Positions 61,750 through 64,000 of a stretch of DNA of 64,000 nucleotides are shown one piece after another. The position numbers and the translations under genes were made by a program. The DNA comes from Planctomycetota bacterium (GTDB lineage Bacteria; Planctomycetota; UBA1135). The notes below the pieces were generated by a model. That model was not told the origin of the DNA. It saw only the letters and a list, made by a program, of their open reading frames with translations, and searched no databases. The stretch spans positions 1-64,000 of the forward strand of contig QQUA01000009.1 in assembly GCA_008501825.1 (NCBI GenBank). Reading direction: 5' to 3'. The first letter of the stretch is position 1, and each line of letters opens with the position of its first letter.

Positions 61750-62475
61750 ATGAAGCGATTCGACGGACGCGGAGCCGACCAGCTCCGGTCGGTTCAATTC
61801 CAACGCGGATTCACCGAAAACGCCGAAGGCTCCGTTTTGGTGAGCTTCGGACGTACCCGAGTGCTCTGCACCGTCTCCGCCGTCAGCCAAGTGCCCCACT
61901 TCCAACAAAGCAAGGGCGAAGGATGGTTGACTGCGGAGTACGCCATGCTGCCTGGTTCGGTGGAAGGTCGGAAACCGCGGGAAGTCGGCCGCCGGGATGG
62001 CCGCAGCGTAGAAATTCAGCGCCTGATCGGCCGCTCCCTTCGCTCGATTTTGGATTTGAGCGCATTTCCCAACCACACCCTGCACGTGGATTGCGACGTA
62101 TTGCAGGCGGACGGCGGAACCCGTTGCGCCGCCATCACCGGCGCTTGCATGGCGCTGCACGACGCCCTTCGAACCCTTTCCGGACGTCAACAACTTCGCC
62201 ATTGGCCGATGTTGGATTGGTTGGCGGCGGTTTCGGTCGGAGTGGTCCGCGATCAAGAGCTGCTCGATCTCAACTACGGAGAAGATTTCGACGCCGTCGT
62301 GGACATGAACGTCATCGGCACCGCAGGCGGTCGCTTGGTCGAAGTCCAAGCCACCGCCGAAGGGGATCCCTTTCCCCAAGACAGCTTTCAACGCCTGTTG
62401 GATTTGGCCATGGCCGGGGTGGCCGAAATCACGGAGTTGCAAAAGCAAGTAGTCGAAGGTGGCCTCCCGGTCTGA
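61750..62475 (+). CDS. rph: Ribonuclease PH
   Basis: The 241-residue protein has the RNase PH blocks: GSVLVSFGRTRVLCTVSAVSQVP, EYAMLPGSVEGRKPRE, GRSVEIQRLIGRSLRSILDL, DCDVLQADGGTRCAAITGA, DLNYGEDFDAVVDMNVI. It trims 3' ends of tRNA by phosphorolysis. Its length equals that of known members. Confidence 0.95.
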   Translation: MKRFDGRGADQLRSVQFQRGFTENAEGSVLVSFGRTRVLCTVSAVSQVPHFQQSKGEGWLTAEYAMLPGSVEGRKPREVGRRDGRSVEIQRLIGRSLRSILDLSAFPNHTLHVDCDVLQADGGTRCAAITGACMALHDALRTLSGRQQLRHWPMLDWLAAVSVGVVRDQELLDLNYGEDFDAVVDMNVIGTAGGRLVEVQATAEGDPFPQDSFQRLLDLAMAGVAEITELQKQVVEGGLPV

Positions 62476-62496
62476 TTTCCTGATTCGAGAACGACC

Positions 62497-63648
62497 ATGA
62501 AACGGCGTTGGAAACTGCTGCTCGGTTTTCTGGTGGTTTTGCTGGTGGCCGCAGCCGTCGGCATGCACCACGGGTTGCGCTATCCCCCCCTTCAGTGGGA
62601 TCCGGCCCCCCGACCGCTCCACGCCCTCTCCGAGGAAGGCTGGTCGGTGGAAGCCGAGGGTGCCTATTCCCGAGGTGTCCGCGAGGGCGTGTTGCACTTT
62701 CGCGCCTTCGTCCCGGAGCCCAGTCTTTCGTTTCGTTCCAACGGCGCCGAGTTCGCCAAGGTGGTGGTGGAAAACATCCACCCCGATGCTTTCATTTACG
62801 AAGATGGCCTACGGGATAAGGCCGAGGGATTGCAACGAACGGTCAGCTTGCCCTTGAAAGGGACCGAGCAAGTCACCCTGAGCTTTAAATTCCCGACCCG
62901 GGGTCGGTATCGCTTTGCCGCCATCGGCGATGCCGGCGGCGGCCCGCAACTGCGCCACTGCCTGGAAAGGGCGAAAGAATTGAACGCCGATTTCGTCCTC
63001 CATCTTGGGGACATCGCCTATTTGGAAGATGATTTCGAAAACGGCGCGAAAAACTTCCTGCAATCCCCCTTGCCGATCTACGTGACTTGCGGCAACCATG
63101 ATTTTCACGGCGGCCACCGCAATCGGCACCGTTTCTTCTCGGAGAATTTCGGCCCGCTGAATTCTGGATTTGCTTTAGGCGAAGTGCATTTCTTGAATTT
63201 GGACACGGCCGCCGACTTGCTTTGGCCTTGGCAAGGTGAGCGGGGTAAGTTGCTGGAAGCTTTTGAGGAAACCCGGGCGCAGCATCGAGCCAAATGGGGA
63301 GACGGACCGCTTCCTCCCTTGGTGGTGTTTACCCACCGGCCGTTGAACGATCCGCGCATGACCCTGGGCCGGCGCAAGAAAGCTCACGCTCTGAACTTCC
63401 AATTGGAAGCGAACTGGCTGCGTAAAAAACTGTTGGAGCTGGAAGCTACGGTGCTCTTGGCTGGACACATTCACGAATCTCACCATTTCAACGACGAGGG
63501 TTTGGATACCTGGATTGCCGGCGAGGGTTTGAGCGAAGGCACGACCGAAGCTTCCATCTTGATCGGCGAATTCGGTCCCGGTGAAACTCCGGTTTTCCGC
63601 TGGGAACCCTTGAACATGCCGGTGGAATACACCAAGTGGCGCCATTGA
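62497..63648 (+). CDS. Membrane-anchored metallophosphoesterase
   Basis: The 383-residue protein has an N-terminal anchor (LLLGFLVVLLVAAAVGMHHG), a beta-rich front, and the calcineurin-like core: AIGDAGGG, LHLGDIAYLEDDF, TCGNHDFHGGH, VFTHRPLND and LLAGHIHESHH. It probably removes phosphate groups outside the cytoplasm, like purple acid phosphatases. Confidence 0.82.
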   Translation: MKRRWKLLLGFLVVLLVAAAVGMHHGLRYPPLQWDPAPRPLHALSEEGWSVEAEGAYSRGVREGVLHFRAFVPEPSLSFRSNGAEFAKVVVENIHPDAFIYEDGLRDKAEGLQRTVSLPLKGTEQVTLSFKFPTRGRYRFAAIGDAGGGPQLRHCLERAKELNADFVLHLGDIAYLEDDFENGAKNFLQSPLPIYVTCGNHDFHGGHRNRHRFFSENFGPLNSGFALGEVHFLNLDTAADLLWPWQGERGKLLEAFEETRAQHRAKWGDGPLPPLVVFTHRPLNDPRMTLGRRKKAHALNFQLEANWLRKKLLELEATVLLAGHIHESHHFNDEGLDTWIAGEGLSEGTTEASILIGEFGPGETPVFRWEPLNMPVEYTKWRH

Positions 63649-63653
63649 ACCCC

Positions 63654-64000
63654 ATGAAACAGCGCATCCTGGTAGCCTCGGGAAATGCCAAAAAGCTGGC
63701 GGAATTGCGCTCGCTTTGCCAAGACCTGCCGGTGGAGATTCTCGGCCCGGAAGCCTTGCCCCAAGGATTGCCGGAGGTCGAAGAAGATGGCGATACTTTC
63801 CTCGCCAACGCCGGAAAGAAAGCCTTCGCTTTTGCGGAGGCGGCCCAAGCTCAACTTGGAGAAGACGTGTGGGCCCTGGCCGATGATTCCGGTTTGGTGG
63901 TAGACGCTTTGGATGGAGCCCCGGGGGTTTATTCCGCCCGCTTTGCCGGAGTGGAAGGCCCGGAACGGGACGCCGCTAACATCGCCCATCTCCTGCACGC
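63654..64000 (+). CDS. rdgB: RdgB/HAM1 non-canonical purine NTP pyrophosphatase (partial)
   Basis: The first 115 codons are visible. LVASGNAKKLAELRSL, FLANAGKKAFAFAEA, ALADDSGLVVDALDGAPGVY and SARFAGVEGPERDAAN are the family blocks. It clears ITP and XTP from the nucleotide pool. It lies close downstream of rph, a common arrangement. It runs off the right edge. Confidence 0.92.
   Translation, partial: MKQRILVASGNAKKLAELRSLCQDLPVEILGPEALPQGLPEVEEDGDTFLANAGKKAFAFAEAAQAQLGEDVWALADDSGLVVDALDGAPGVYSARFAGVEGPERDAANIAHLLH

Overview
The window reads as a bacterial chromosome carrying two prophages of one family in tandem, followed by about 14 kb of chromosomal genes. The lineage is probably Planctomycetota or a relative. 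That is inferred from the high GC, the secreted HEAT-repeat and metalloprotease-like proteins, and the loose mix of housekeeping genes; there is no marker such as rRNA to confirm it.

Unit 1 (1 to about 36,945) is a nearly complete siphovirus-type prophage whose left end, including its integrase, lies outside the window. It starts with the end of an excisionase-like gene and a cargo zone (about 140-5,650). The cargo holds a conserved folded element, an FRG-domain gene, a membrane protein/winged-helix pair, a 680-bp conserved non-coding block, a Panacea-type toxin-antitoxin pair and a pentapeptide-repeat/TIR gene. A leftward early operon (16,009 to 5,656) encodes an XRE-type regulator, a possible recombination protein, an SbcC-like ATPase, a UvrD-like helicase, an initiator with iterons inside its gene, DnaB, a RuvC-like nuclease, a terminase-small-like protein and a PD-(D/E)XK-like nuclease. 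A second leftward block (36,727 to 17,029) holds a recombinase, ssb, terminase, a portal-MuF fusion, protease, capsid, connectors, tail genes (with a lambda-type GGGAAAG frameshift site), three related fibre-like proteins and a lysis-type pair.

At 36,946-36,990 lies the 3' half of a tRNA-Pro(GGG) gene, the attachment core between the two units. Unit 2 (36,946 to about 48,040) starts with an integrase, an excisionase-like gene, and the same conserved blocks in the same order with different cargo. It keeps the TerS-like gene, the regulator and the operators. It has lost replication and structural genes: one in-frame deletion fuses a RuvC-like gene to a recombination-like gene, and a second fuses the lysis-lipoprotein remnant to a secreted-protein gene, probably removing the right attachment site.

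From about 48,050 the DNA looks chromosomal: secreted and lipoprotein genes, an EamA transporter, a HEAT protein, a TerB/DnaJ protein, an HExxH protein, pyrK, a Nudix hydrolase, an HD protein, argS, apt, a FliA-type sigma factor, a biotin ligase, rph, a phosphoesterase and the start of rdgB.

The most interesting material is the cargo shared by both units. A folded element, an FRG protein, a winged-helix protein and a membrane protein with an unusually conserved C-terminal tail keep the same layout although their proteins have diverged. A pentapeptide-repeat front end is joined to a TIR domain in one unit and to a membrane domain in the other. This resembles an anti-phage or phage-competition module with exchangeable effectors.
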